12,501 nt of DNA, taken from the NCBI GenBank assembly GCA_004553095.1, contig SFMJ01000034.1, positions 1 through 12,501 on the forward strand, in the 5' to 3' direction. Below are positions 5,331 to 12,456 of the stretch, in pieces; the stretch's first letter is position 1; each line of letters opens with the position of its first letter. The DNA comes from Bacteroidales bacterium. Its GTDB lineage: Bacteria; Bacteroidota; Bacteroidia; Bacteroidales; Muribaculaceae. Below the pieces are notes generated by a model that made no database searches, had not been told where the DNA came from, and worked only from the letters and a program-made list of their open reading frames with translations. Position numbers and translations under genes: made by a program.

Positions 5331-7070
5331 ATGATTAACAAGTGGAATTATCAGCCGCTGACGTTGCAACAGAAAGAAGAGGCGACGAAGATGCTAGGCA
5401 AATGTGGCGGGATGATGCCGGTGGCGGAGCTGCTGGTGCGCCGCGGTGTATCGACGCCGGAGGGAGCGGAATCCTTCTTTTCGCCGTCGCTGAACGATCT
5501 TCATGATCCCTTCTTGATGCCGGACATGGATAAGGCAGTGACCCGACTGAACAAGGCGATGGGAGCAAAAGAGCGTATCATGATCTATGGCGACTATGAT
5601 GTGGATGGCACGACAGCGGTGGCGTTAGTCTATAAATACCTTCAGAACTACTACTCGAACGTAGAATACTACATACCGACACGCGACGACGAGGGATATG
5701 GAATCTCATTAAAGAGCATCGACTATGCCGCCGAGAATGGGGTAAAGTTGATCATCGTGTTGGACTGTGGCATCAAGGCGATCGACGAGATAACCTACGC
5801 CAAGAGCAAGGGGATCGACTTCATCATCTGCGACCACCATGTACCCGACGAGATATTACCACCGGCAGTAGCGATATTGAATCCGAAGATGCCGGGGACG
5901 ACCTATCCCTGCACCCACTTGAGCGGATGCGGGGTTGGTTTTAAGTTTATGCAAGCCTTTGCTCAGAGCAATGGTCTTGGGATTCACAACGAATTGGAAT
6001 CGATGCTTGACCTGGTGGCAGTGTCGATAGCGTCGGACTTAGTGCCGATAGTCGGCGAGAACCGAGTTATGGCCTTGCATGGATTGCGGAGGTTGAACTC
6101 CAATCCCAACTTGGGACTTAGGAGCATCATCAGGCTTTGCAAACTTACCAACAAAGACATCACGATAAGCGAAGTGATCTTCAAGATCGGGCCGCGTATC
6201 AACGCCTCGGGGCGTATGCAGAGTGGCATGGAGACGGTAGACCTCCTGGTGAGTCGTGATCTTCATGAAGCCTTCGAGAAGGGTAAAGATATCGACCAGC
6301 ACAATCGCGAGCGCAAAGAGATCGACAAGAAGATCACCGAAGAGGCGAATGCTCTGATCGAAGAGAAGGTACGCAATGTGAATGATCGGCGCGCGATAGT
6401 AATCTACAGCAAAGATTGGCACAAAGGAGTGATCGGGATCGTGGCGTCACGTCTCACCGAATTATACTACAAGCCGGCAGTGGTATTATCTCAATCGAAC
6501 GGGATAGCGACCGGATCGGCACGTTCGGTTCAGGGCTTCGACATCTATGCAGCGGTGAACTCGGCACGCGATCTTTTGGAAAACTTCGGAGGGCACACCT
6601 ACGCCGTAGGTCTGTCGATGAAAGAAGAGAACATCAAAGAGTTCACACGCCGTTTCGAAGAATATGTATCGACACATATCCTGCCCAATCAGTTGGAGCC
6701 CCACTTGGACATAGATGCCGAGATAGAATTTGCGGACATCACACCGGAATTGGTGTCGATGCTCAAGCGTTTCAACCCCTACGGGCCGAGCAACCAGAAG
6801 CCGGTGTTCTGCAGCAAAAACGTATTTGACTTCGGCACGAGCAAGCTCGTGGGGAAGAACTTAGAGCACATCAAATTAGAGTTGGAAGATGACAGCACGA
6901 GCCATGTGATCAATGCGATAGCCTTCAACATGGCGCAATATTTCGAGCACATCCACTCCCACAAGCCCATCGACATCTGCTACACGATCGAGCAGACCAA
7001 GCATGGCAACAACATCGACACGATCCAGCTGATGATCCGCGACATACGTCCATCGGAGGCAAAGAAATAA
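5331..7070 (+). CDS. recJ: Single-stranded-DNA-specific exonuclease RecJ
   Basis: RecJ, a 579-residue DHH-superfamily nuclease that degrades single-stranded DNA 5' to 3' with Mn2+ or Mg2+ in recombination and repair. Metal-binding motifs are in order: DYDVDG (88-93), DCGI with Asp145, DHH (168-170) and Asp236 in SIASDLVP. Next are GPRINASGRM (287-296) and the DHHA1 domain with IGIVASRL and GGH (420-422), then a C-terminal OB-type domain of about 110 residues. The length is right for the family and nothing key is missing. The ATG at 5331 has GGAGG about 10 bases upstream, unusually good for Bacteroidetes; an ATG at 5315 is out of frame. recQ begins 21 bases after the stop, so the two are surely one transcript. 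This joins the helicase and nuclease that together resect ends in the RecF pathway. Confidence 0.97.
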   Translation: MINKWNYQPLTLQQKEEATKMLGKCGGMMPVAELLVRRGVSTPEGAESFFSPSLNDLHDPFLMPDMDKAVTRLNKAMGAKERIMIYGDYDVDGTTAVALVYKYLQNYYSNVEYYIPTRDDEGYGISLKSIDYAAENGVKLIIVLDCGIKAIDEITYAKSKGIDFIICDHHVPDEILPPAVAILNPKMPGTTYPCTHLSGCGVGFKFMQAFAQSNGLGIHNELESMLDLVAVSIASDLVPIVGENRVMALHGLRRLNSNPNLGLRSIIRLCKLTNKDITISEVIFKIGPRINASGRMQSGMETVDLLVSRDLHEAFEKGKDIDQHNRERKEIDKKITEEANALIEEKVRNVNDRRAIVIYSKDWHKGVIGIVASRLTELYYKPAVVLSQSNGIATGSARSVQGFDIYAAVNSARDLLENFGGHTYAVGLSMKEENIKEFTRRFEEYVSTHILPNQLEPHLDIDAEIEFADITPELVSMLKRFNPYGPSNQKPVFCSKNVFDFGTSKLVGKNLEHIKLELEDDSTSHVINAIAFNMAQYFEHIHSHKPIDICYTIEQTKHGNNIDTIQLMIRDIRPSEAKK

Positions 7071-7076
7071 GAGAAT

Positions 7077-7084
7077 AGGAGGAG
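7077..7084 (+). promoter_or_regulatory. Strong ribosome binding site fixing the GTG start of recQ
   Basis: AGGAGGAG lies 7 bases before the GTG at 7092. The nearby ATG at 7096 is out of frame, and the next in-frame Met falls in the ATP loop, so the GTG is the only start that keeps the Q motif. Confidence 0.8.
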
Positions 7085-7091
7085 AGCGCGG

Positions 7092-8993
7092 GTGGATGCA
7101 TTAGAGACACTGCGGCGTTATTGGGGATATGATAGTTTCAGGCCCCTTCAGAGCGAGATAGTCACCTCGGCTCTATCGGGTCATGACACGTTGGGATTGA
7201 TGCCAACCGGGGGAGGGAAATCGATCACCTTCCAAGTTCCCGGGCTGATGATGGAAGGAGTGACGATAGTAGTGACTCCCCTGATATCACTGATGAAAGA
7301 CCAGGTAGACAACCTGAAGCGTCGGCGCATCAAGGCAGTGACCTTTCACTCCGGGATGACACGCCATGAGCACACTGTAGCCTTGGAAAAACTGATCAAC
7401 GGAGGGGCAAAATTTCTCTACGTATCGCCGGAGCGTCTTCGCAACGACAACTTCCTCTCCCTGCTACGAGGGCTCAAGGTGAGTCAGATTGTGGTGGATG
7501 AAGCCCACTGTATCTCACAGTGGGGATATGACTTCCGACCGGCATATCTGAACATCAAAAAGCTGCGTAAGGTAAAGCCGGACGTAGCGATTTTGGCATT
7601 GACGGCGACAGCGACACCGGAGGTGGCACGCGATATATGCGAGCAATTGGAGATGCGCGATCCGGCGGTGTATCGGATGAGCTTTACGCGCGACAACATC
7701 AACTACATAGTGCGACCGGCGGAGACGAAGATCTACGAAGTATTTCACATCTTGAGTCGGACACAAGGGAGCTCGATAGTATATGTAAGGAGTCGGAAGC
7801 GGACGGTAGAGATCTCGGAATATCTATCGTCGGCGGGGATCAGTGCGACGGCCTACCATGCCGGTCTGGACTATGAATTGAAAGAGAAGCGACAGAACTC
7901 CTGGCAGATGGGAGAGACACGAGTGATGGTGGCGACCAACGCCTTCGGCATGGGTATAGACAAGCCGGATGTACGGGTTGTGATCCACTACGACATGCCG
8001 CCGAGTTTGGAGGAATACTACCAAGAGGCGGGGCGAGCCGGCAGAGATGGGAAGAGGAGTTATGCCGTATTGCTAACCTCGAAGCGCGATCAAGCCTTGA
8101 TGAGGCGGCGGGTCACCGAATCCTTCCCCGACCGGGAGATCATCCGCAAGATTTATGAGAGGATCTGCAACGTTCTGAACGTGTCTTTAGGAGAGGGCTA
8201 TGGACTTCTGAAAGAATTTGACATCGAGAAATTTTGCGACCTGTTCGGCTATCAAGAGCGACAATGTCGCTCGGCGATCCATCTACTACAGCAGGCGGGC
8301 TATTTGGAATATATGGAAGAGGGAGATCGGGGGTCACGAGTGATGATGACCTGCCATAGAGATGAGCTTTACGACCTGCATGGAGTGTCCCCCCGCACGG
8401 AGAGAGTGCTGACCGGCATACTTCGGACCTACACGGGGCTCTTCACCGAATATGTCAACATCAACGAAAGTTCGATGGCTCGGAATCTACAGCTCAGCGA
8501 GCGAGAGATCTACGAATCGCTCTTAGAGTTAGGGAGGATGAAGATCCTCAGCTACATACCCCGCAGCAGAATACCCTTGATCTATCTGCCGACCTCACGC
8601 GAAGAGCCGCGCTACATAGAGATAGGGAAAAAAATCTATGAAGATCGGCGAGCCACGATGAGTCGGCGAGTCGAAGCGATGCTGAGTTATGCCTATGACA
8701 GCCACGAATGTCGAGAAAATCGGATGATCAGATACTTCGGCGAAGAGCGAGAGACCGGATGCGGCCACTGCGACGTGTGCCGAAGTCACCGCGACAACGG
8801 CAAAGTCAGCCTCAAAGAGATGATAGGCAAGATTTGGGCATATCTCGAAGAGAAACCATCGGGAGTGGATATACGCATCTTGGAGCAAGAGATCAAAGCG
8901 CCGGAAGAGATGATCAGAGAGGCGCTGAGTTATCTTGGCAACGAAGGGTATATCAGCACCGAAATGGGGATAATAAAGATCAAAGATGGTTAA
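7092..8993 (+). CDS. recQ: RecQ-family ATP-dependent DNA helicase
   Basis: A 633-residue 3'-5' superfamily 2 helicase. The Q-motif region is YWGYDSFRPLQ (10-20), Walker A is PTGGGKS (38-44), DEAH is 136-139 in DEAHCISQWGYDFRP, then LTATAT, VATNAFGMGIDKPDV, and motif VI QEAGRAGRDG from 311. Zinc ligands are C540, C557, C560 and C563 (CGHCDVC). About 200 residues with winged-helix character (for example FCDLFGYQERQCRSAIHLLQ) lie between the helicase core and the zinc site, where E. coli RecQ joins them almost directly. A short helical end follows (ILEQEIKAPEEMIREALSYL) and there is no clear HRDC domain. This long form is, as I recall, one of several RecQ paralogues in Bacteroidetes, so the symbol marks the family rather than the E. 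coli orthologue. The GTG start is set by a strong ribosome site. It shares a transcript with recJ, fitting joint unwinding and 5'-strand resection. No terminator is evident after it. Confidence 0.93.
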   Translation: MDALETLRRYWGYDSFRPLQSEIVTSALSGHDTLGLMPTGGGKSITFQVPGLMMEGVTIVVTPLISLMKDQVDNLKRRRIKAVTFHSGMTRHEHTVALEKLINGGAKFLYVSPERLRNDNFLSLLRGLKVSQIVVDEAHCISQWGYDFRPAYLNIKKLRKVKPDVAILALTATATPEVARDICEQLEMRDPAVYRMSFTRDNINYIVRPAETKIYEVFHILSRTQGSSIVYVRSRKRTVEISEYLSSAGISATAYHAGLDYELKEKRQNSWQMGETRVMVATNAFGMGIDKPDVRVVIHYDMPPSLEEYYQEAGRAGRDGKRSYAVLLTSKRDQALMRRRVTESFPDREIIRKIYERICNVLNVSLGEGYGLLKEFDIEKFCDLFGYQERQCRSAIHLLQQAGYLEYMEEGDRGSRVMMTCHRDELYDLHGVSPRTERVLTGILRTYTGLFTEYVNINESSMARNLQLSEREIYESLLELGRMKILSYIPRSRIPLIYLPTSREEPRYIEIGKKIYEDRRATMSRRVEAMLSYAYDSHECRENRMIRYFGEERETGCGHCDVCRSHRDNGKVSLKEMIGKIWAYLEEKPSGVDIRILEQEIKAPEEMIREALSYLGNEGYISTEMGIIKIKDG

Positions 8994-9039
8994 AAAAGGA
9001 AAAAAGTGATAGAATCGCGAAATAAAAAGGGTCGAAATA

Positions 9040-9070
9040 TTTGTAGAAAGCAAAAAAAATGCTAATTTCG
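9040..9070 (+). promoter_or_regulatory. Promoter of the DUF3332-type lipoprotein gene
   Basis: TTTG (9040-9043), a 19-base spacer, then TAATTTCG (9063-9070), one mismatch from consensus. RNA would start near 9077, leaving about 50 AT-rich bases before the ATG at 9126. Confidence 0.6.
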
Positions 9071-9125
9071 TGAGATATAGAATATGAAAAACAGCGAATA
9101 GTAAACAAAGAAAAATAAAAAAGAA

Positions 9126-9677
9126 ATGAGAAAGATCAAAATAGCCGTATCGGCATTGCTAATAGCAGGGAGTGCCTTGCTCTATACATCGTGTATCGGA
9201 TCGTTCGGGATGACCAAATCGGTGATGAAATGGAATAAGTCGATAGGGTCGAAATTTGTGAACGAGCTGGTGTTCATAGCCTTTTGGATTTTGCCGGTGT
9301 ATGAAGTGACGGCGTTGGCAGATGTGCTTGTGGTGAACTCGATAGAATTCTGGAGCGGCAGCAATCCTATGGAGGCGTCGACCAAGGTGATAGACTCCGA
9401 GCATGGGCGCTACTTGATAGCCTGCGATGGCAAGGGGTATACTGTGACTCACGAAGCGAGTGGCGAGAGCCTTCGACTTGACTTCGACGAGCCGACGCAG
9501 ACATGGAGCTACAAGACAGCCGAAGGAGAGGATATACCCTTTATGACGTTCATCGACTCAGACCATGTAAAGATGCTCACTCCCGGAGGAGAGATGATGG
9601 CAGTGGAACTGAGCGAAGAGGGCATAGCCGACTACGAGCGACAGATTGGAGTAATGCCGATGGCATACAATAGATAA
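9126..9677 (+). CDS. DUF3332-type lipoprotein
   Basis: A 183-residue predicted lipoprotein. The N-terminus is a basic start (MRKIK), a hydrophobic stretch and the lipobox LYTSC, with Cys23 as the lipidated residue. After it comes IGSFGMTKSVMKWNKSIGSK and the segment FVNELVFIAFWILPVYEVTA, which matches my memory of the DUF3332 family of Bacteroidetes. The middle hydrophobic segment (about 49-71) may lie on or in the membrane; the rest is acidic and predicted to be beta-rich. No acidic surface-export signal follows the cysteine, so a periplasm-facing site is more likely than the cell surface. The function of the family is unknown. It has its own promoter and a weak hairpin after it, so it is probably transcribed alone. 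Confidence 0.82.
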   Translation: MRKIKIAVSALLIAGSALLYTSCIGSFGMTKSVMKWNKSIGSKFVNELVFIAFWILPVYEVTALADVLVVNSIEFWSGSNPMEASTKVIDSEHGRYLIACDGKGYTVTHEASGESLRLDFDEPTQTWSYKTAEGEDIPFMTFIDSDHVKMLTPGGEMMAVELSEEGIADYERQIGVMPMAYNR

Positions 9678-9694
9678 AAAAGCTTAAAAAATCG

Positions 9695-9720
9695 GGATAG
9701 CGACATCCATTGTGCTATCC
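9695..9720 (+). terminator. Weak hairpin after the lipoprotein gene
   Basis: GGATAGC (9695-9701) pairs with GCTATCC (9714-9720) around a 12-base loop. Only a broken T-rich stretch follows, so termination is uncertain. A-rich sequence precedes it. Confidence 0.35.
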
Positions 9721-9801
9721 GGATTGTTATATATAAAGAAAGAGGGAAGAAGTCCACCTTTCCCTCGATCGGGAGATAAGCTCTCGGCACAACATGGTGG
9801 C

Positions 9802-9849
9802 AAAACGAGAAAAAGAACTTAAATAATAACCATAAAAACGAGAAAAAGA
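9802..9849 (+). repeat. Short direct repeat before the first YtxH-like gene
   Basis: AAAACGAGAAAAAGA occurs at 9802-9816 and at 9835-9849, 33 bases apart; the second copy runs into the start codon. It may be a ribosome-accessible purine track or a chance of composition. No clear -33/-7 promoter was found in 9721-9848. Confidence 0.35.
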
Positions 9850-10046
9850 TGAAACCGATTCATGTAATTCTGTCAGTGTTAAGCGGTGCGATAGCCGGTG
9901 CAGCAATAGGCTTACTGGTAGCACCCGAGAAGGGTTCAGACACACGCAGCAAGATAGCGAAGCTCCTCAAAGACAAGGGGATCTGTCTGAAGAAAGAGAA
10001 GATGGATGAACTTGTAGACGAGATCGAAGATCAGCTCGAAGCCTAA
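9849..10046 (+). CDS. YtxH-like small membrane protein 1
   Basis: A 65-residue protein with one glycine-rich membrane helix (about 5-24) containing SGAIAGAAIGLLVAPEKGSD, the hallmark of YtxH-domain proteins (G-x-x-x-G helix followed by APxKG and Arg). The tail is charged and predicted to form a helix or coiled coil (KEKMDELVDEIEDQLEA). YtxH-domain proteins are general-stress-associated in Bacillus; their biochemical role is not known. The second copy starts 30 bases after its stop and has the same length and plan, so they are tandem paralogues. It is the likely first gene of the run to prmA. Confidence 0.8.
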   Translation: MKPIHVILSVLSGAIAGAAIGLLVAPEKGSDTRSKIAKLLKDKGICLKKEKMDELVDEIEDQLEA

Positions 10047-10075
10047 ACGGAATACAAACCCAAAAAACAAAGACA

Positions 10076-10273
10076 ATGGACAAGATGAAAGCACTAACGT
10101 TAATATCAGCATTCTTAGGGGGCGCGATCGTAGGATGTGGCGCGGCCCTACTGTTCACCCCTGAAAAGGGAGCAGATCTACGCAAGCGCATCACCGACCT
10201 GCTGACCAAGCGAGGCATCAAGGTAACCGACGAAGAGGTGGATGCCCTTGTAGCAGAGTTGACAGCAGAATAA
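10076..10273 (+). CDS. YtxH-like small membrane protein 2
   Basis: Also 65 residues, with the membrane helix at about 7-28 (LGGAIVGCGAALLFTPEKGA), then an Arg/Lys-rich turn and an acidic helix (TDEEVDALVAELTAE). The GAIxG...LLxxPEKG core and the KG-I motif in the tail align with the first copy, pointing to a local duplication. A cysteine (GCG) sits inside the helix. The ATG at 10076 is used; a second Met three codons on (10085) is also possible. Two hairpins follow before the next gene. Confidence 0.8.
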   Translation: MDKMKALTLISAFLGGAIVGCGAALLFTPEKGADLRKRITDLLTKRGIKVTDEEVDALVAELTAE

Positions 10274-10284
10274 TTGGAGTAAAA

Positions 10285-10356
10285 GGGCAAGAAGATGCCC
10301 ACTTCAAGACACTTAACAGAGCCGGGTCAGAAGAGAGGCTTCTGACCCGGCATTTT
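10285..10356 (+). terminator. 13-bp hairpin terminator after the YtxH pair
   Basis: GCCGGGTCAGAAG (10321-10333) and CTTCTGACCCGGC (10339-10351) pair perfectly around the loop AGAGG, followed by ATTTT. A smaller hairpin, GGGCA/TGCCC (10285-10300), lies just before. The T run is short, so it may act as a partial terminator that lowers expression of the downstream genes, or as a 3' stabiliser. No clear promoter follows it before 10386. Confidence 0.7.
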
Positions 10357-10385
10357 AAATAAAACTTTGAAAAGAAGAGATAGCG

Positions 10386-10736
10386 ATGAAAATCAGTCTA
10401 ATAGAAGAGATCCGAAACATAGTCGATCAGGCGAAGACATGGGCGGAATTGGAGGTGGAATATGCCAAGCTAACCTTGGCAGAGAAGCTGACGATATTGC
10501 TGAGTCTTCTGATAGTAGGATTTGTGATACTGCTATTGGGGATGGTGGTGCTGATCATGTTGGCGCTGTCGCTGAGCGAGGTTTTCAAGCAAGTGATGAG
10601 TCCGGTGCTGTCGTATTTAGCCACTGCGGGAGTGATCAGTGCGATCTTGGTGGTATTCGTGGTGCTGCGCAAGCAGTTGCTACTCGACCCGATATCGCGA
10701 GTAATCAGCAAAGTATTTTTAGAGAAGAAACACTAA
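10386..10736 (+). CDS. Phage-holin-like / YqjE-like membrane protein
   Basis: A 116-residue protein with an N-terminal amphipathic helix (EEIRNIVDQAKTWAELEVEY), two membrane segments (about 34-58 and 70-96), and a basic end (LEKKH). This plan fits the YqjE/holin_3_6 group: a short cytoplasmic helix, two hydrophobic helices and a charged tail. The group bears the holin name by resemblance only; no lysis genes are here. It lies between the YtxH pair and a small basic protein, overlapping neither. In enterobacteria YqjE sits between YqjD and YqjK in the same order, which suggests a shared membrane or stress role (inference). Confidence 0.75.
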   Translation: MKISLIEEIRNIVDQAKTWAELEVEYAKLTLAEKLTILLSLLIVGFVILLLGMVVLIMLALSLSEVFKQVMSPVLSYLATAGVISAILVVFVVLRKQLLLDPISRVISKVFLEKKH

Positions 10737-10749
10737 AAAAGATCGAACT

Positions 10750-11085
10750 ATGAACAGAGGGAAAGTGACGACACACTCCACAGAGACACCGAGCGAGGTA
10801 GTGTTTGAGGGGTATACGATCGAAGAATTGCGCTATCAGCGAGCGATGTTGGCGATACGCAAAGAATTTGCCAAAGAGAAGCTGCTTAAATCAGTCAAGG
10901 GGCTCAATCCGGCGCACCGGAGCAGTAGCGACAAGGCGCTGTCGGATGGAGGCAAATACTCACTAATAAGCAAGCTTGCCGGGAATGCAATGCGAGGGCT
11001 CAAGGCGTTCGACTATGTGGTGTTGGGACTCTCGGTGGCTGGCGTGGTAAGGAAAGGCTATCGCCTCATCAAAGGGAAGAAATAG
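10750..11085 (+). CDS. Small basic protein of unknown function
   Basis: A 111-residue protein starting 13 bases after the previous stop. Residues 15-50 are charged and helix-prone (EVVFEGYTIEELRYQRAMLA) and carry many Lys and Arg. The C-terminus (about 86-111) is a moderately hydrophobic stretch ending in basic residues: FDYVVLGLSVAGVVRKGYRL. It may attach to the membrane by that end. I do not recognise a named family. Its place after a YqjE-like gene and its basic, single-helix end resemble YqjK, but sequence identity is not evident. prmA starts 39 bases downstream. Confidence 0.7.
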   Translation: MNRGKVTTHSTETPSEVVFEGYTIEELRYQRAMLAIRKEFAKEKLLKSVKGLNPAHRSSSDKALSDGGKYSLISKLAGNAMRGLKAFDYVVLGLSVAGVVRKGYRLIKGKK

Positions 11086-11124
11086 TAAAAGACACAAAAG
11101 CAGAACGACTATATAGCATCAAAG

Positions 11125-11973
11125 ATGAACGACTATTATCGAGTAAGGATCGACGTGGCAGAATGCACAGAAGATATCACAGACCTTGCAGCGGCCTATC
11201 TGGCGGATGCAGGGTTTGAATCATTTGAGCCGGATAGCACCGGACTCACCGCCTATATCAAGCGAGAGGCGGGAGATGGGGTCAAGATAGCCGAAGAGTC
11301 GCTGAGCGACTTTCCGATGGAGAGCGACTTCAAGATTACCGGCGAAGTGATAGAGGGAGAGGATTGGAACGAAGAATGGGAGAAGAATTATTTCAAGCCA
11401 ATACTGATCGAGGGTAGATGTGTGATCCACTCCACATTCCATAGGGAAGTTCCGGAGGCGGAATATGACATAGTGATCGATCCGAAGATGGCTTTCGGCA
11501 CGGGGCATCACGACACGACCTCGCAGATGGTGAAGCATATTCTGGATCTGTCGCTGCAGGGCAAGAGCGTGATAGATATGGGCACCGGCACCGGCATCTT
11601 GGGCATCTTGGCGGCGATGCGAGGTGCAGAACGGGTAATCGGCATCGAGATCGATGAGGCAGCCTACGAGAATGCCAAAGAGAATGTGACACTTAACGGG
11701 GTTAAGATGGAACTGATCCATGGAGATGCCACTGCCCTATCGGGACTGGAACCGGCAGACTATCTCTTTGCTAATATCAACAGGAACATCATCTTGGGAG
11801 ATATCGACCGGTATGCCGGGAGGCTGAAGAGTGGAGGCGAGATGCTGCTGAGCGGGTTCTATGACACGGACATAGCGATGATCGCCGAGGCAGCGAGTCG
11901 CTATGATCTACGCGAAGAGACTCGTCTTGTGAGCGACGCTCGCTGGGTAGCACTACGACTCATCAAAGAATAG
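11125..11973 (+). CDS. prmA: Ribosomal protein L11 methyltransferase PrmA
   Basis: A 282-residue AdoMet-dependent methyltransferase that trimethylates amino groups of ribosomal protein L11. The N-terminal substrate-recognition domain is about 1-95, with the EDWNEEWEKNYF linker typical of PrmA. FGTGHHDTT is at 124-132, and the AdoMet motif I VIDMGTGTGILG is at 149-160. Asn217 in FANINRNI is the usual NxxxNI site, and ARWVALRL closes the protein. The length is as expected for the family. It is the last gene of the small membrane-protein run, with a 39-base gap; whether it shares the mRNA depends on readthrough of the hairpin at 10321-10351. The stop abuts the start of the 27-base repeat array, so there is no ordinary terminator of its own. 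Confidence 0.96.
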   Translation: MNDYYRVRIDVAECTEDITDLAAAYLADAGFESFEPDSTGLTAYIKREAGDGVKIAEESLSDFPMESDFKITGEVIEGEDWNEEWEKNYFKPILIEGRCVIHSTFHREVPEAEYDIVIDPKMAFGTGHHDTTSQMVKHILDLSLQGKSVIDMGTGTGILGILAAMRGAERVIGIEIDEAAYENAKENVTLNGVKMELIHGDATALSGLEPADYLFANINRNIILGDIDRYAGRLKSGGEMLLSGFYDTDIAMIAEAASRYDLREETRLVSDARWVALRLIKE

Positions 11974-11995
11974 GGAAAGACTCGCCGGGGAAAAA

Positions 11996-12320
11996 CTCGC
12001 TACGCTCGCACCCGAAGACAAAAGGCTACGCAGTATCACCCAAAAACAAACTCGCTACGCTCGCACCCGAAGAGAAACTGCTACGCTCGCACTCGAAGAG
12101 AAACTCGCTACGCTCGCACTCGAAGACAAAAGGCTACGCAGTATCACCCAAAAACAAACTCGCTACGATCGCACCCGAAGAGAAACAGCTACGCTCGCAC
12201 CCAAAGACAAAAGGCTACGCAGTATCACACAAAAACAAACTCGCTACGCTCGCACTCGAAGAGAAACTGCTACGCTCGCACACGAAGAGAAAAGGCTATG
12301 CGAAGTGACTGACAAAAAAA
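11996..12320. repeat. Twelve-unit 27-base tandem array with two unit types
   Basis: Unit U begins CTCGCTACGCTCGCACCCGA and ends AGAGAAA; unit X begins GGCTACGCAGTATCACCCAA and ends AACAAA. The order is U X U U U X U U X U U, then a degenerate X. Unit starts are 11996, 12024, 12051, 12078, 12104, 12132, 12159, 12186, 12213, 12240, 12267 and 12294. Lengths are 27 except two of 28 and one of 26. The odd lengths break every reading frame, and no start or ribosome site precedes it, so it is not coding. It is neither palindromic nor spaced by unique sequence. The 22 bases after prmA (11974-11995) hold a decayed unit. Confidence 0.85.
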
Positions 12321-12379
12321 TCCCGCTGACTTGGTCGAGGGCACTGAAAAAGTCCCTATATAGACTGAGCCCATAATTC

Positions 12380-12427
12380 AATCGGCACATATCAAGTGAA
12401 AAAACTTGAATATGTGCCGATTTTTTT
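12380..12427 (+). terminator. Strong intrinsic terminator before the transposase
   Basis: AATCGGCACATAT (12380-12392) pairs with ATATGTGCCGATT (12410-12422), 13 bp; an inner CAAGT/ACTTG (12393-12397, 12404-12408) extends it to 18 bp with one bulged A (12409). A run of T continues to 12427. No gene ends just before it, so it probably blocks transcription entering the IS from outside. Confidence 0.8.
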
Positions 12428-12456
12428 GTAACTTTATAGGTAGAAATTGACATGAT

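Noticed and set aside
10386..10736. Phage lysis module
   Set aside because: Only a holin-like fold is present; there is no endolysin or structural phage gene, and the neighbours are chromosomal membrane proteins and prmA.
10367..10753. A 128-codon frame overlapping the holin-like gene in another phase
   Set aside because: Low-complexity, charged product with no membrane pattern; the frame from 10386 has coherent membrane helices.
11996..12320. CRISPR array
   Set aside because: Units follow each other without unique spacers, are not palindromic and have no cas genes nearby.
12244..12453. A 69-codon minus-strand frame over the array end and the IS edge
   Set aside because: It reads through a hairpin terminator and repeat units and has no recognisable features.
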